The notes under the pieces are model-generated. The model was given only the letters and a program-made list of their open reading frames with translations. It had not been told where the DNA came from and searched no databases. A stretch of DNA of 33,943 nucleotides from Bacteroidota bacterium. GTDB taxonomy: Bacteria; Bacteroidota; Bacteroidia; Flavobacteriales; Weeksellaceae. Position numbers and translations under genes: made by a program. Positions within the stretch are counted from its first letter, which is position 1, and each line of letters opens with the position of its first letter. The stretch covers positions 1 through 33,943 of the forward strand of contig JAEWZO010000030.1 of NCBI GenBank assembly GCA_023458415.1, in the 5' to 3' direction. Shown piece after piece: positions 7,669 through 16,094 of the stretch.

Positions 7669-7676
7669 CAAAAATA
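7669..7676 (-). promoter_or_regulatory. Candidate -7 box (TATTTTTG) for the TM2 gene
   Basis: On the minus strand TATTTTTG matches TAnnTTTG and lies about 74 nt upstream of the ATG at 7595, back to back with the lptB box. Confidence 0.45.
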
Positions 7677-7693
7677 ACATAAAGCAAAAACTA

Positions 7694-7701
7694 TATATTT
7701 G
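7694..7701 (+). promoter_or_regulatory. Candidate -7 box (TATATTTG) for lptB
   Basis: TATATTTG matches TAnnTTTG and ends 5 nt before the lptB ATG, so the message would be nearly leaderless. Confidence 0.55.
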
Positions 7702-7706
7702 CAGAT

Positions 7707-8768
7707 ATGATTTTACGGGGAGAAAATTTAATCAAAGAATACGGTCCGAAAAAAGTAGTGAAAGGTGTTTCCGTTCAGGTTGAACAGGGACAGATTGTTG
7801 GACTTCTCGGTCCGAACGGAGCCGGAAAAACTACAACATTCTACATGATTGTGGGCCTCGTAAAACCTACCGCCGGAAAAATATTTCTCGATAACAAAGA
7901 AATTACTACCGATGCAATGTACCGCCGTGCGCAGAAAGGAATAGGTTATCTGGCGCAGGAAGCGTCGGTTTTCAGAAAACTTTCTGTGGAAGATAATATT
8001 ATGGGCGTGCTTCAGCTTACGAAACTTTCAAAACGCGAACAGCAGATGAAATGCGACGAACTGATTGAAGAATTTTCCCTTCAACATGTCCGTAAAAACC
8101 GAGGTGATTTGCTTTCCGGTGGAGAAAGAAGAAGAACTGAAATTGCGCGCTGTTTGGCAACCAGTCCCAACTTTATTCTTTTGGATGAACCGTTTGCCGG
8201 AGTAGACCCAATTGCGGTTGAAGATATTCAGAAAATTGTAAGAAGTCTCGTTGATAAAAATATTGGGATTTTAATTACCGACCACAATGTACAGCAAACG
8301 CTGGCTATTACACATAAAACCTACATTATGTTCGAAGGAAGAATTCTGAAAGAAGGTCTTCCTCAGGATTTGGCGAACGATCCACAGGTTCGTGAAGCTT
8401 ATTTGGGTGAAAACTTTGTATATCAGGATATTCTTAATAAGCCAAAGAAAAGACAGTTTGTTTACAATATTTGGGCGGGGAATTTCGATTCAAGAGATCA
8501 GTTTCAGAATTTCGTGAACGAAAATTTTGCAGGAACCGATAATCTTCGTTTGATGTTTGGCTTCGACGAGATTGGTTTTGCATCACTTGCCAATCCGGAA
8601 ATCGAGCATATTTTCAGTTCAGTGGTAGATAAATCGGCAAATAATTCCTATCTTTTTCAAAAGAAAGAAATCACAACACAATATCCGCTGCAACAGGCGG
8701 AATCCGACGGAAAAGTTGCGGGTAAACCTGAACTTCAGTACGTTACCACGCATTCTTTCGAAGGATAG
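7707..8768 (+). CDS. lptB: LPS export ABC transporter ATPase LptB with C-terminal extension
   Basis: LptB is the cytoplasmic ATPase that powers extraction of LPS from the inner membrane through LptFG to the Lpt bridge. Residues 1-240 are canonical: Walker A GPNGAGKTT (35-43), Q-loop YLAQEASVFRKLSV (81-94), signature LLSGGERRRTEIARCL (135-150), Walker B FILLDEPFAGVDP (156-168) and H-loop ILITDHNVQQTL (188-199). LptB proteins normally stop near 240 residues; this one runs to 353. The extra 105 residues (248-353) open with FVYNIWAGNFDSRDQFQNFV, have no membrane helix, and do not look like a second ATPase. The reading frame is clean, so it is a true fusion or an elaborated C-terminus, not readthrough of an obviously broken stop. 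Function of the extension is unknown. Confidence 0.9.
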   Translation: MILRGENLIKEYGPKKVVKGVSVQVEQGQIVGLLGPNGAGKTTTFYMIVGLVKPTAGKIFLDNKEITTDAMYRRAQKGIGYLAQEASVFRKLSVEDNIMGVLQLTKLSKREQQMKCDELIEEFSLQHVRKNRGDLLSGGERRRTEIARCLATSPNFILLDEPFAGVDPIAVEDIQKIVRSLVDKNIGILITDHNVQQTLAITHKTYIMFEGRILKEGLPQDLANDPQVREAYLGENFVYQDILNKPKKRQFVYNIWAGNFDSRDQFQNFVNENFAGTDNLRLMFGFDEIGFASLANPEIEHIFSSVVDKSANNSYLFQKKEITTQYPLQQAESDGKVAGKPELQYVTTHSFEG

Positions 8769-8782
8769 AAAAATTACAGTAT

Positions 8783-8790
8783 TATTTTTG
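8783..8790 (+). promoter_or_regulatory. Candidate -7 box (TATTTTTG) for the ABC exporter gene
   Basis: TATTTTTG matches TAnnTTTG and ends 14 nt before the ATG at 8805, in the 36-bp gap after lptB. It may give the exporter gene its own start. Confidence 0.45.
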
Positions 8791-8804
8791 CTGAAACGTT
8801 GCGC

Positions 8805-10610
8805 ATGGCAAAACCTTTTAAACGAACAGTAAATCTTATCGGCATTTACCGCCAGATTCTTCCCTTTATCAAGCCATATAAATGGATGATTTTCGGAACT
8901 TTGGCGCTTACTTTCATTGGCGCATTAATGGCGCAGGTAAATCCGCTCGTACTGAAATATACCGTTGATGAAGTAGAACAGTTGATGAAACTTCCTGAAC
9001 CAATGAACGAAGGAATGCAGGTTTTAATCATTATTTCTGCAATTCTTTTAGGGAAGGAACTGTTGAATATCTTCATCAATTTTGGTCAGAAATGGTACGG
9101 AGAAAAAATCAGGATTAATGTAAGTTCTGTGTTGGCGCAAACCGCGATTGATAAAATTCTTACGTATCGTGTGGCGTATTTCACCGATGAAAATCACGAA
9201 TCAGGAAAGCTGCAAACGCGTATTGATCAGGGTATATCCAGTTTGACGCGTTTGGTTCAGAATTTCTTTATCGATATTCTTCCGCTTTTTTCCAATGCTA
9301 TTATTGCTTTGGTCGTGATGTATATGCAGAATGCGTACGTCGGTTTAGTTTCTACTATTGTTGTTCCGATTTACTTTTGGGTAAGCTCGGTTCAGGCGGG
9401 AAAACTTAGCGGTGTTCGCAGGACTTTGCGTGATCAGCGTGAACAGAAAAATTCCGGTCTGCTTAATCTCATCAATTCAATTATGGTGATTAAGAGTTTT
9501 GTCCGTGAAAAATTTGAAGGAAAAAAACAGTACGATCTTCAGATGCAGCTTATGGAAAGTCAGTTGCATACAAGACGAACAAACTTCGTATACGACGGAC
9601 TTAAAACTTTTATCGAACAGTTTGGTGTAGTAATAATCATACTTTTAACCGTGTATCTCGTGCTCGATCAGCAGATGACAATCGGTGCGATTATGCTTCA
9701 CATCATGCTTTTCAACAATGTTTCTGCGCCTATTCGTCAGCTTCACAGGATTTATGATGATATGAATGATGCGATGATTTATGCCGAAGGATATTTTGAT
9801 ATTTTGAATGCCGACGACGAAAAAGAACCGTCCGGAAAAGAAAAACCACAGATTAACGGTACGTTCGAATTAAGAAATGTCGATTTCGCTTATCCGGGTG
9901 GTGCGAAAGCTTTGAGAAATGTTTCAATGACCATCGAGGACGGAAAAACAACGGCTTTGGTCGGGCTGAGTGGCGCCGGGAAATCGACCGTAATTAATCT
10001 TTTGTGTAAGTTTTATCTTCCGAATTCTGGAAAAATTGTACTCGATAATATTGATTTGAACGATTACGACAACGAATATCTGCGAGATGATATTGGTCTT
10101 GTTCTGCAAAAAAACCACATTTTCCAGGGAAGTATTGAGGATAATATCCGTTACGGAAATATGAATGCCTCTTTCGAAGAAATTGAAATCGCAGCGAAAA
10201 AAGCTTACTTGCACGATCAGATTATGGAACTTCCTGAAGGTTACGATCACGAAGCGACACAACTTTCCGGTGGACAGCAGCAACGTATTGCTATTGCGCG
10301 TCTTTTCCTTAAAGATCCTCCGATTTTATTCCTTGATGAGCCAACTGCAAGTTTGGATGCCATCGCAACAGAGCAGATCAAAAACTCACTGGACGCGATT
10401 AAGAAAGGAAGAACCGTAGTTATTATCTCGCACTCGCTTTCGCAGATTTTAGATTCAGATAAAATTTATGTAATGAAGAAAGGTGAAGTCGTTGAAAGCG
10501 GAACCCACGACGAATTAATCGATCTGAACGGTACTTACCGTGAAATTTTCGATGCTTCGGCAAGAAGTCTCAATTTGGATAAATTGGTAAATTCGTATCG
10601 CGACAATTAA
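8805..10610 (+). CDS. ABC transporter, fused permease and ATPase (MsbA-like exporter)
   Basis: The 601-residue half-transporter has an N-terminal six-helix membrane domain (about 20-320) and a C-terminal nucleotide-binding domain (about 345-585). The latter shows Walker A VGLSGAGKST, Q-loop LVLQKNHIFQGS, signature LSGGQQQRIAIARLF, Walker B ILFLDEPTAS and H-loop IISHSLSQIL. It should work as a homodimer exporting lipid, peptide or drug; the adjacent lptB suggests a lipid or envelope substrate but does not prove it. I use the ATG at 8805, since the frame's earlier start is only a TTG two codons upstream. The lipoprotein gene follows after 10 bp. Confidence 0.92.
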   Translation: MAKPFKRTVNLIGIYRQILPFIKPYKWMIFGTLALTFIGALMAQVNPLVLKYTVDEVEQLMKLPEPMNEGMQVLIIISAILLGKELLNIFINFGQKWYGEKIRINVSSVLAQTAIDKILTYRVAYFTDENHESGKLQTRIDQGISSLTRLVQNFFIDILPLFSNAIIALVVMYMQNAYVGLVSTIVVPIYFWVSSVQAGKLSGVRRTLRDQREQKNSGLLNLINSIMVIKSFVREKFEGKKQYDLQMQLMESQLHTRRTNFVYDGLKTFIEQFGVVIIILLTVYLVLDQQMTIGAIMLHIMLFNNVSAPIRQLHRIYDDMNDAMIYAEGYFDILNADDEKEPSGKEKPQINGTFELRNVDFAYPGGAKALRNVSMTIEDGKTTALVGLSGAGKSTVINLLCKFYLPNSGKIVLDNIDLNDYDNEYLRDDIGLVLQKNHIFQGSIEDNIRYGNMNASFEEIEIAAKKAYLHDQIMELPEGYDHEATQLSGGQQQRIAIARLFLKDPPILFLDEPTASLDAIATEQIKNSLDAIKKGRTVVIISHSLSQILDSDKIYVMKKGEVVESGTHDELIDLNGTYREIFDASARSLNLDKLVNSYRDN

Positions 10611-10620
10611 CAAATTCAAA

Positions 10621-11196
10621 ATGAAAAAAATAATCATATCAACACTGGTTTTTTTAATCGCGCTTTCGTGCAATAAAATTGAAGAAACAGTAACTTCAAC
10701 AGTAACAACGGCGCAGGAAAAAGCGCAACAGAAAGCCAACGAACTGGTTCAGGAAACCGTAAATGAGCAGCTTAACAAAATTGTTAACGCTGAAACTGTG
10801 ACTTTCAGTTCAGTTTTTCCGCATCAGAATCCAACAATGCTTGAAAATGAAACCGGAAGAAAAGTTGCATTTCCAAACGGTGCACCTTTTTACATTTTCC
10901 GTTATAAAGCTACCGATAGAGATTTATTGCTGAAAACTTTAGTGGAACAGCCGACTACTGATGAAGCTAAATCTACCAAAGAATTCAAGAAAGTTGACGG
11001 TGCGAGTTTTGTGGAAAAAATTACATTTTTTGAAAAATTTCTTCCGCCCAATACCGTCGATACCAGTTTTCTTGATGATATTAAAAACGACAAAAACGTG
11101 GAATTCTACAAGGTAAACCGTTTTCCCAATTCCAGTACTGTTATCTACAATCCGAAAAACCAGATGGTATATCAGTTTGTGGAAGTGAAAAAATAA
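10621..11196 (+). CDS. Hypothetical lipoprotein
   Basis: The 191-residue protein begins with a lipoprotein signal peptide (MKKIIISTLVFLIALSCNK) whose lipobox ALSC puts the lipidated cysteine at residue 17. Residues 20-58 are rich in Thr, Gln, Glu and Ala (TSTVTTAQEKAQQKANELVQ), suggesting a helical or coiled-coil stalk. The remainder is a mixed alpha/beta domain of about 130 residues with no motif I recognise. It lies 10 bp after the ABC exporter and 16 bp before the adenosyltransferase gene, so it is within an operon. A part in envelope transport with the exporter is possible but unsupported. Confidence 0.8.
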   Translation: MKKIIISTLVFLIALSCNKIEETVTSTVTTAQEKAQQKANELVQETVNEQLNKIVNAETVTFSSVFPHQNPTMLENETGRKVAFPNGAPFYIFRYKATDRDLLLKTLVEQPTTDEAKSTKEFKKVDGASFVEKITFFEKFLPPNTVDTSFLDDIKNDKNVEFYKVNRFPNSSTVIYNPKNQMVYQFVEVKK

Positions 11197-11212
11197 TCTG
11201 AAAAACTGAGCG

Positions 11213-11785
11213 ATGAAAGTATATACGAAAACAGGAGACAAAGGACAAACTGCGCTCTACGGCGGAACACGCGTTTCGAAAGCATCTGCGCGCGTCGACA
11301 GTTATGGCACAATCGATGAGCTGAATGCCTTCATCGGTGTTGCGAAAAGCCAGGTGGAAAATGCTGAGGTTTTAAACCAGTTGAAAAAAATTCAGTTTGA
11401 TCTTTTTACAGTTGGTTCGGAAGCTGCAACGCCGGTTGACAAGATGTTTTTAGCCAACGGTAAATCCAGATTGCCGCTCGTTATTTCCGAAACTGAAATT
11501 GAAGAACTGGAAAGCTGGATCGACAAGATGGAAGAATCTTTGGAAGCGTTACAATATTTCATTTTACCGGGTGGCGGAAAAGCGGCGACATCGCTTCATG
11601 TAGCAAGAACCGTTTGCAGAAGAGCAGAACGCTCTTTGGTTTTTCTGAATGAATCGGAAGAAGTTCGCCCGGAACTTATCAAATATCTCAATCGTCTTTC
11701 GGACTATCTTTTCGTTTTGGCGCGTTATGTTTCCAAACTTCAGAACGAAACCGAAGAATACTGGAATCCTTCAGATCGCAGCTAG
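11213..11785 (+). CDS. PduO-type ATP:cob(I)alamin adenosyltransferase
   Basis: The enzyme transfers the adenosyl group of ATP to cob(I)alamin, making coenzyme B12. The 190 residues match the PduO family: the ATP-binding start MKVYTKTGDKGQTALYGG, DSYGTIDELNAFIG near residue 29, the arginine-rich ARTVCRRAERSL near 127, and YLNRLSDYLFVLARY near 160. The length is that of the stand-alone five-helix-bundle enzyme. No other cobalamin gene is visible nearby. It sits between a lipoprotein gene and thiamine pyrophosphokinase, as one of a row of small co-directional genes. Confidence 0.93.
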   Translation: MKVYTKTGDKGQTALYGGTRVSKASARVDSYGTIDELNAFIGVAKSQVENAEVLNQLKKIQFDLFTVGSEAATPVDKMFLANGKSRLPLVISETEIEELESWIDKMEESLEALQYFILPGGGKAATSLHVARTVCRRAERSLVFLNESEEVRPELIKYLNRLSDYLFVLARYVSKLQNETEEYWNPSDRS

Positions 11786-11808
11786 AATTTTCAAGTGTTC
11801 AATAAGTC

Positions 11809-12450
11809 GTGAATTCAGCAATCCAATACAAAGCACTTTTGTTTATTAACGGAACGCCGCCGAAAAGCTTTCCGTCTTTAGAAGGATACGGACTTATTGC
11901 CTGTACCGATGGTGCATATCATTATTTGAAACAATTGGGTTTTCCGGTTGAAAAGCTGGATTTTATCTCGGGAGATTTCGATTCTCATTCCGGAGCGCAT
12001 GAAAAAAATTATGGTGAAAAATTTATTTTCACGCCTGATCAGGATAAAACAGATTTTGAAAAAGCCCTGGAAATTTTAGTGGAAAAGGGAATCAAAAACC
12101 TTGATGTTTACGGTGGAAGCGGTGGAGAAATGGACCATTTCCTTGGAAATCTTACGGTGGCATTTTCGTTTAAGGACAAAATGGAAATTCGTTTTTACGA
12201 TGAATTTTCAACGTATTATTTTATTCCGAAAAATTTCGTACTGGAGAATGTAAGCGGTCGCATGATTTCGCTGTATCCTTTTCCTAAAGCAGAAAATGTG
12301 GTTTCAAAAGGCTTAAACTGGGAAATCGATAACGTTACTTTAGAAATGCACAAAGGTTTGTGGGCGCGCAATTTCGCAGCAAAAGAAACAGTTGAGATTA
12401 ATTATTCTTCCGGCGATTTGCTGTTTTTTGTCGGCGAAAACTACCTCTAA
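11809..12450 (+). CDS. Thiamine pyrophosphokinase
   Basis: TPK transfers pyrophosphate from ATP to thiamine, giving thiamine diphosphate. The 213-residue protein carries the catalytic-domain motifs ACTDGAYHYL near residue 28, ISGDFDSHSG near 55, DQDKTDFEKALEIL near 83 and VYGGSGGEMDHFLGNL near 104, with acidic metal ligands in the second and third. The C-terminal part (about 135-213) is the beta-rich thiamine-binding domain. The start is a GTG at 11809; an in-frame stop two codons upstream leaves no earlier start. It closes the run that begins with lptB; speA follows with its own -7 box. Confidence 0.9.
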   Translation: MNSAIQYKALLFINGTPPKSFPSLEGYGLIACTDGAYHYLKQLGFPVEKLDFISGDFDSHSGAHEKNYGEKFIFTPDQDKTDFEKALEILVEKGIKNLDVYGGSGGEMDHFLGNLTVAFSFKDKMEIRFYDEFSTYYFIPKNFVLENVSGRMISLYPFPKAENVVSKGLNWEIDNVTLEMHKGLWARNFAAKETVEINYSSGDLLFFVGENYL

Positions 12451-12490
12451 AAATTCATATCCAAAATCGGATTTATCTTTACTAAATAGT

Positions 12491-12498
12491 TATTTTTG
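12491..12498 (+). promoter_or_regulatory. Candidate -7 box (TATTTTTG) for speA
   Basis: TATTTTTG matches TAnnTTTG and lies 28 nt before the speA ATG, in the 76-bp gap after the TPK gene. It supports the ATG at 12527 rather than the longer open frame. Confidence 0.55.
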
Positions 12499-12526
12499 CA
12501 TCTCAATTCTTAATTTTAGACGACTG

Positions 12527-13918
12527 ATGAAAATCAAATATTCCGAACTTATTGACCAAACTTTGTATTTCCCAACGGAGGAATTCAACGTTGCCGAAAA
12601 CAGTCTCCTTTTTCATGATATTCCTTTAATGGAAGTGATTGAACAGTTTGGAACTCCATTGAAAATCAGTTATCTGCCAAAGATTTCACAGAATATTCAA
12701 CGTGCAAAAGGCTGGTTCAAAGAAGCTTTTGAAAAGCACGACTACACCAAAACCTACAGATATTGCTACTGCACAAAATCCAGTCATTTCAACTTTGTTT
12801 TGGAAGAAGCTCTGCAGAATGATATTTCCATCGAAACTTCTTCGGCGTATGACATGGATATTGTGAAATCTCTTTTCGATAAAGGAAAAGTAGACCGAAA
12901 TATTGAGGTGATTTGTAACGGATTTAAAACTGATGATTACCTGGAGAAAATCTCCGATTTGGTAAACGATGGTTTTCAGAACATCATTCCGATTCTTGAT
13001 AATTACCGCGAACTCGACAAGCTTACGGAAAGTATTGATGCGACATTCAACATCGGAATCCGCATTGCTTCCGAGGAAGAGCCAAAATTTGAATTTTATA
13101 CATCGCGTCTGGGAATTGGTTACAAAGATATCATCCCATATTATTCACAAAAAATCGCTGAACATCCTCATGCGCGTTTAAAAATGCTGCATTTCTTCAT
13201 TAATACAGGTATCAAGGATACGGCGTATTACTGGAACGAATTGTATAAATGTCTTCGTGTTTACGCAAGACTGAAAAAAATTGCACCGGAAGTTGATTCC
13301 CTGAATATTGGAGGTGGTTTCCCAATCAAAACTTCTTTGAATTTCGATTACGATTATCAGTACATGGTGAATGAAATTGTGTCGCAGATTAAGAAATTCT
13401 GTGAAGAAGAAGGAGTGGAAGAACCAAATATTTATACTGAATTCGGAAGTTTTACAGTAGGAGAGAGCGGTGCGAATCTATACAAAATTATTTCACAGAA
13501 ACGCCAGAACGACAGAGAAAAATGGAACATGATTGATTCTTCTTTCATGACAACTTTGCCCGACACTTGGGCAATTTCGCGCCATTTCATCATGCTTCCT
13601 CTCAACCGTTGGGACGACACATACGAAAGAGTTTTCCTAGGAGGTTTAACCTGCGATTCCGATGATTACTACAACTCCGAACAGCACACGAACGCAATTT
13701 ATCTTCCTGTTTTTAGTGATACAAAACCTTTGTACATCGGGTTTTTCCATACAGGAGCATATCAGGAAACGATTGGTGGTTATGGTGGTGTTCACCACTG
13801 TTTGATGCCGCAACCGAGACACGTCCTCATTCAGAAAGATGAAGAAGGTAATTTCCAGTATGAAATCTTTCGCGAAAAACAGGAGCCGGAAGATGTGCTG
13901 AAATTACTCGGATACTAG
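12527..13918 (+). CDS. speA: Biosynthetic arginine decarboxylase
   Basis: This PLP enzyme decarboxylates arginine to agmatine, the first step of the agmatine route to putrescine. The 463-residue fold-III protein has the PLP lysine in YCYCTKSSHF near residue 85, a glycine-rich phosphate-binding loop LNIGGGFPIK near 262, and the active-site CDSDDYY near 381 from the C-terminal barrel. It is shorter than E. coli SpeA (about 658 residues), as is usual for the Bacteroidetes form. The ATG at 12527 follows a -7 box; the 45 codons upstream overlap the TPK gene. Agmatinase is the next gene, so the pair encodes arginine to putrescine. Confidence 0.92.
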   Translation: MKIKYSELIDQTLYFPTEEFNVAENSLLFHDIPLMEVIEQFGTPLKISYLPKISQNIQRAKGWFKEAFEKHDYTKTYRYCYCTKSSHFNFVLEEALQNDISIETSSAYDMDIVKSLFDKGKVDRNIEVICNGFKTDDYLEKISDLVNDGFQNIIPILDNYRELDKLTESIDATFNIGIRIASEEEPKFEFYTSRLGIGYKDIIPYYSQKIAEHPHARLKMLHFFINTGIKDTAYYWNELYKCLRVYARLKKIAPEVDSLNIGGGFPIKTSLNFDYDYQYMVNEIVSQIKKFCEEEGVEEPNIYTEFGSFTVGESGANLYKIISQKRQNDREKWNMIDSSFMTTLPDTWAISRHFIMLPLNRWDDTYERVFLGGLTCDSDDYYNSEQHTNAIYLPVFSDTKPLYIGFFHTGAYQETIGGYGGVHHCLMPQPRHVLIQKDEEGNFQYEIFREKQEPEDVLKLLGY

Positions 13919-13962
13919 AAAAAGTAAATACTGCCACATTCTACGGATTTGTGGCTATATTA

Positions 13963-13970
13963 TATCTTTG
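13963..13970 (+). promoter_or_regulatory. Candidate -7 box (TATCTTTG) for speB
   Basis: TATCTTTG matches TAnnTTTG and lies 33 nt before the ATG at 14004. It overlaps the alternative TTG start at 13968, which is therefore rejected. Confidence 0.5.
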
Positions 13971-14003
13971 AAAAAAATAAATTATTATTTAAATACAAAG
14001 TAT

Positions 14004-14858
14004 ATGAACACTTACGCAGGAATTCCTGAAGAAAATGCAACTCTGGAAAACTCAAAAGTTATGTTGGTAACCGTTCCATACGACGGAACTTCAACTTGGG
14101 GCAAAGGAGCCGACAAAGGTCCGGAACTCTTTCTTGATGCCTCCGAAAATATGGAGCTTTACGATATTGAAACCGGGACTGAACCCTATTTGGAAGGAGT
14201 TTGGATGGCAGGAGAAGTTTCTGAAAATTCCACACCGGAAGCGATGACCGAAGCTGTTTACCAGAAAACGATGGAAATGATGCAAAACGATGGGAAACTG
14301 TTCACGCTTTTTGGCGGAGAACATTCGGTTTCCATTGGCTCGATCCGTGCGTTTGGGGAAAAATATCCTGATTTAACTGTTCTTCAACTGGATGCTCACA
14401 CAGATTTACGTCCGGAATTTCACGGTTCAACATCCAACCACGCCTGTGCGGTTTTTGAAGCGAGACAGAAACTAAATCTTGTTCAAGTAGGTATCAGATC
14501 CTGCGATGTGGAGGAAATGGAATATGTTCCTGAAGGACAATGTTTCTGGGCTCATGAAATCGCTGCAAATCCAAAATGGATTGATGACGTTTTGGAAAAG
14601 GTATCGGGAAATGTTTATATTACAATTGATTTGGATGCGTTCGATCCTTCAATTGCTCCTTCTACTGGAACGCCCGAACCGGGCGGACTGCAATGGTACC
14701 CAACCTTGGAGCTTTTGAAAAAAGTTTTTGAAAAATGCAATGTAGTTGCTTTCGATATTGTGGAACTGATGGATTCGCCGTATTCAAAACCAACGGCATT
14801 TTTGGCAGCGAAACTTTACTACAAAATGTTGGCTTATTACCATCTGAACAGCAAATAA
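14004..14858 (+). CDS. speB: Agmatinase
   Basis: SpeB hydrolyses agmatine to putrescine and urea. The 284-residue ureohydrolase has the binuclear manganese ligands in FGGEHSVSIG (His) near residue 99, LQLDAHTDLR (Asp, His, Asp) near 123, and TIDLDAFDPSIAP (two Asp) near 207. SNHACAVFEA and TGTPEPGGL are further family motifs. The ATG at 14004 is chosen because the -7 box overlaps the upstream TTG. It is 85 bp downstream of speA, and the AlkB-like gene starts 15 bp after it, so the latter is probably co-transcribed. Confidence 0.93.
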   Translation: MNTYAGIPEENATLENSKVMLVTVPYDGTSTWGKGADKGPELFLDASENMELYDIETGTEPYLEGVWMAGEVSENSTPEAMTEAVYQKTMEMMQNDGKLFTLFGGEHSVSIGSIRAFGEKYPDLTVLQLDAHTDLRPEFHGSTSNHACAVFEARQKLNLVQVGIRSCDVEEMEYVPEGQCFWAHEIAANPKWIDDVLEKVSGNVYITIDLDAFDPSIAPSTGTPEPGGLQWYPTLELLKKVFEKCNVVAFDIVELMDSPYSKPTAFLAAKLYYKMLAYYHLNSK

Positions 14859-14873
14859 TAGAAACTTCTGAGT

Positions 14874-15479
14874 TTGTTTGATTTTTCCGCCGACAAGAAT
14901 AAAAACCTTCTGCCTTACGGCGGAACGGTCAATTATTATGGAAAAGTGTTCAGTAAAGACGATTGTGATTTTTATCTTAATTTTTTGCTGTCGGAAATTC
15001 CATGGAAAAACGATGAAGCAATTATCTTCGGAAAACTGATTGAAACCAAACGCAAAGTAGCATGGTTTGCCGAAAAACCATTTGAATACACCTATTCCGG
15101 TCGCACTAAAAGAGCTGAAATTTTCACAGATAAATTGCTTGAGCTGAAGAAAAAGTGTGAAGAACTGACTGGTGAAACTTACAATTCATGCCTTTTGAAT
15201 TTGTATCACGACGGAAGAGAAGGAATGGCTTATCACAGTGATGGTGAAAAGGATCTCCAGAAAAACGGTGCAATTGCATCACTAACTTTTGGAGCCGAAA
15301 GAAAATTTTCTTTTAAACACAAAACTTCCAAAGAAAGGATCGATGTTCTGCTGGAAAACGGAAGTCTGCTTGTGATGAAGGATGAAACTCAAAGCAATTG
15401 GCTGCACCGGCTGCCACCGACAAAAAAAGTTACAGAACCAAGAATCAACCTTACCTTTCGGACTATTGTATCAGAATAA
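14874..15479 (+). CDS. AlkB-like alpha-ketoglutarate-dependent dioxygenase
   Basis: The 201-residue protein belongs to the AlkB family of Fe(II)/2-oxoglutarate oxygenases that remove methyl groups from alkylated nucleic acid bases. Iron ligands are the His and Asp of MAYHSDGEKD near residue 119 and the His of NWLHRLPPT near 179; the 2-oxoglutarate arginines are in PRINLTFR near 191. LLNLYHDGREG just before the HxD is also typical. The only in-frame starts after the upstream stop are TTG at 14874 and CTG at 14868; TTG gives the usual N-terminus (FDFSADKNKNLLPYGG). Repair of DNA or RNA is inferred from the family. Confidence 0.88.
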   Translation: MFDFSADKNKNLLPYGGTVNYYGKVFSKDDCDFYLNFLLSEIPWKNDEAIIFGKLIETKRKVAWFAEKPFEYTYSGRTKRAEIFTDKLLELKKKCEELTGETYNSCLLNLYHDGREGMAYHSDGEKDLQKNGAIASLTFGAERKFSFKHKTSKERIDVLLENGSLLVMKDETQSNWLHRLPPTKKVTEPRINLTFRTIVSE

Positions 15480-15562
15480 GTTTCAAAACTTAACCACATG
15501 GAAAAGGCAAAATTTTAAGAAAAATTTATCATTTTTTAAAAAGGTGGCACGTTTATTATTGG

Positions 15563-15570
15563 TAAATTTG
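15563..15570 (+). promoter_or_regulatory. Candidate -7 box (TAAATTTG) for the BON gene pair
   Basis: TAAATTTG matches TAnnTTTG and lies 38 nt before the BON lipoprotein ATG. The codon use of both genes implies strong expression. Confidence 0.55.
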
Positions 15571-15608
15571 GGAATAAACTATTTATTAAACATTTAAAAA
15601 ATTTCACT

Positions 15609-16088
15609 ATGAAAAAAACAATCGCAATGGCTGCTTTGGCGCTTGCAGTGTCTTTCGGATCTGTAGCTTGTAAAAAGAAAGTATCTGACGCAGATTTGCA
15701 GACTCAGGCAACAACAGTAGTAACTTCTAACCCAAATGCATCAGTTGAAATTAAAGACGGAACTGCACACCTTAGCGGAACTTTCGCTGACCAAGCTTCT
15801 AAAGATGCAATGATTGCTCAGCTAAAAGCAATCGACGGAGTGAAGGATGTACACGATATGTCTACAATTGCAGCACCTGTAGTAGTAGAAACTACTTCAG
15901 CTGTTGATCCTGCTAACGTACAGAAAGTAACAGATGCACTTAAAGATTTCCCATCAGTTAAGGCTGAAGTAATCAACGGTGAGCTTACACTTACAGGAAA
16001 CGTTTCTCCTGAGCAGGCTAGAAAAATCAAAATGTCTGTAGATGCTCTACAGGTAGGTAAAGTAAACTATAACTACACAGTAAAATAA
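15609..16088 (+). CDS. BON-domain lipoprotein
   Basis: The 159-residue protein has a lipoprotein signal peptide ending SVACKKK (lipidated Cys at residue 21). Two BON-like modules follow: about 30-90 (TVVTSNPNASVEIKDGTAHL..., then IDGVKDVHDM) and about 100-158 (VTDALKDFPSVKAEVINGEL, then LTGNVSPEQARKIKMSV). The valine and glycine spacing matches BON domains, which bind membrane or phospholipid surfaces and act in osmotic or envelope stress. Codons are strongly biased to AAC, ATC, TAC, TTC, GTA, GCT and GCA compared with neighbours, which suggests an abundant protein. The BON-SH3 gene follows with a 6-bp gap. Confidence 0.85.
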   Translation: MKKTIAMAALALAVSFGSVACKKKVSDADLQTQATTVVTSNPNASVEIKDGTAHLSGTFADQASKDAMIAQLKAIDGVKDVHDMSTIAAPVVVETTSAVDPANVQKVTDALKDFPSVKAEVINGELTLTGNVSPEQARKIKMSVDALQVGKVNYNYTVK

Positions 16089-16094
16089 TTGAAA

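Noticed and set aside
8799..8804. TTG start for the ABC exporter
   Set aside because: An ATG two codons later gives a normal N-terminus; the two-codon difference has no support.
11213..12450. Cobalamin and thiamine gene pair as a cofactor-related cluster with a riboswitch
   Set aside because: The gaps (16 and 23 bp) are too short for a cobalamin or TPP riboswitch and no conserved box is seen.
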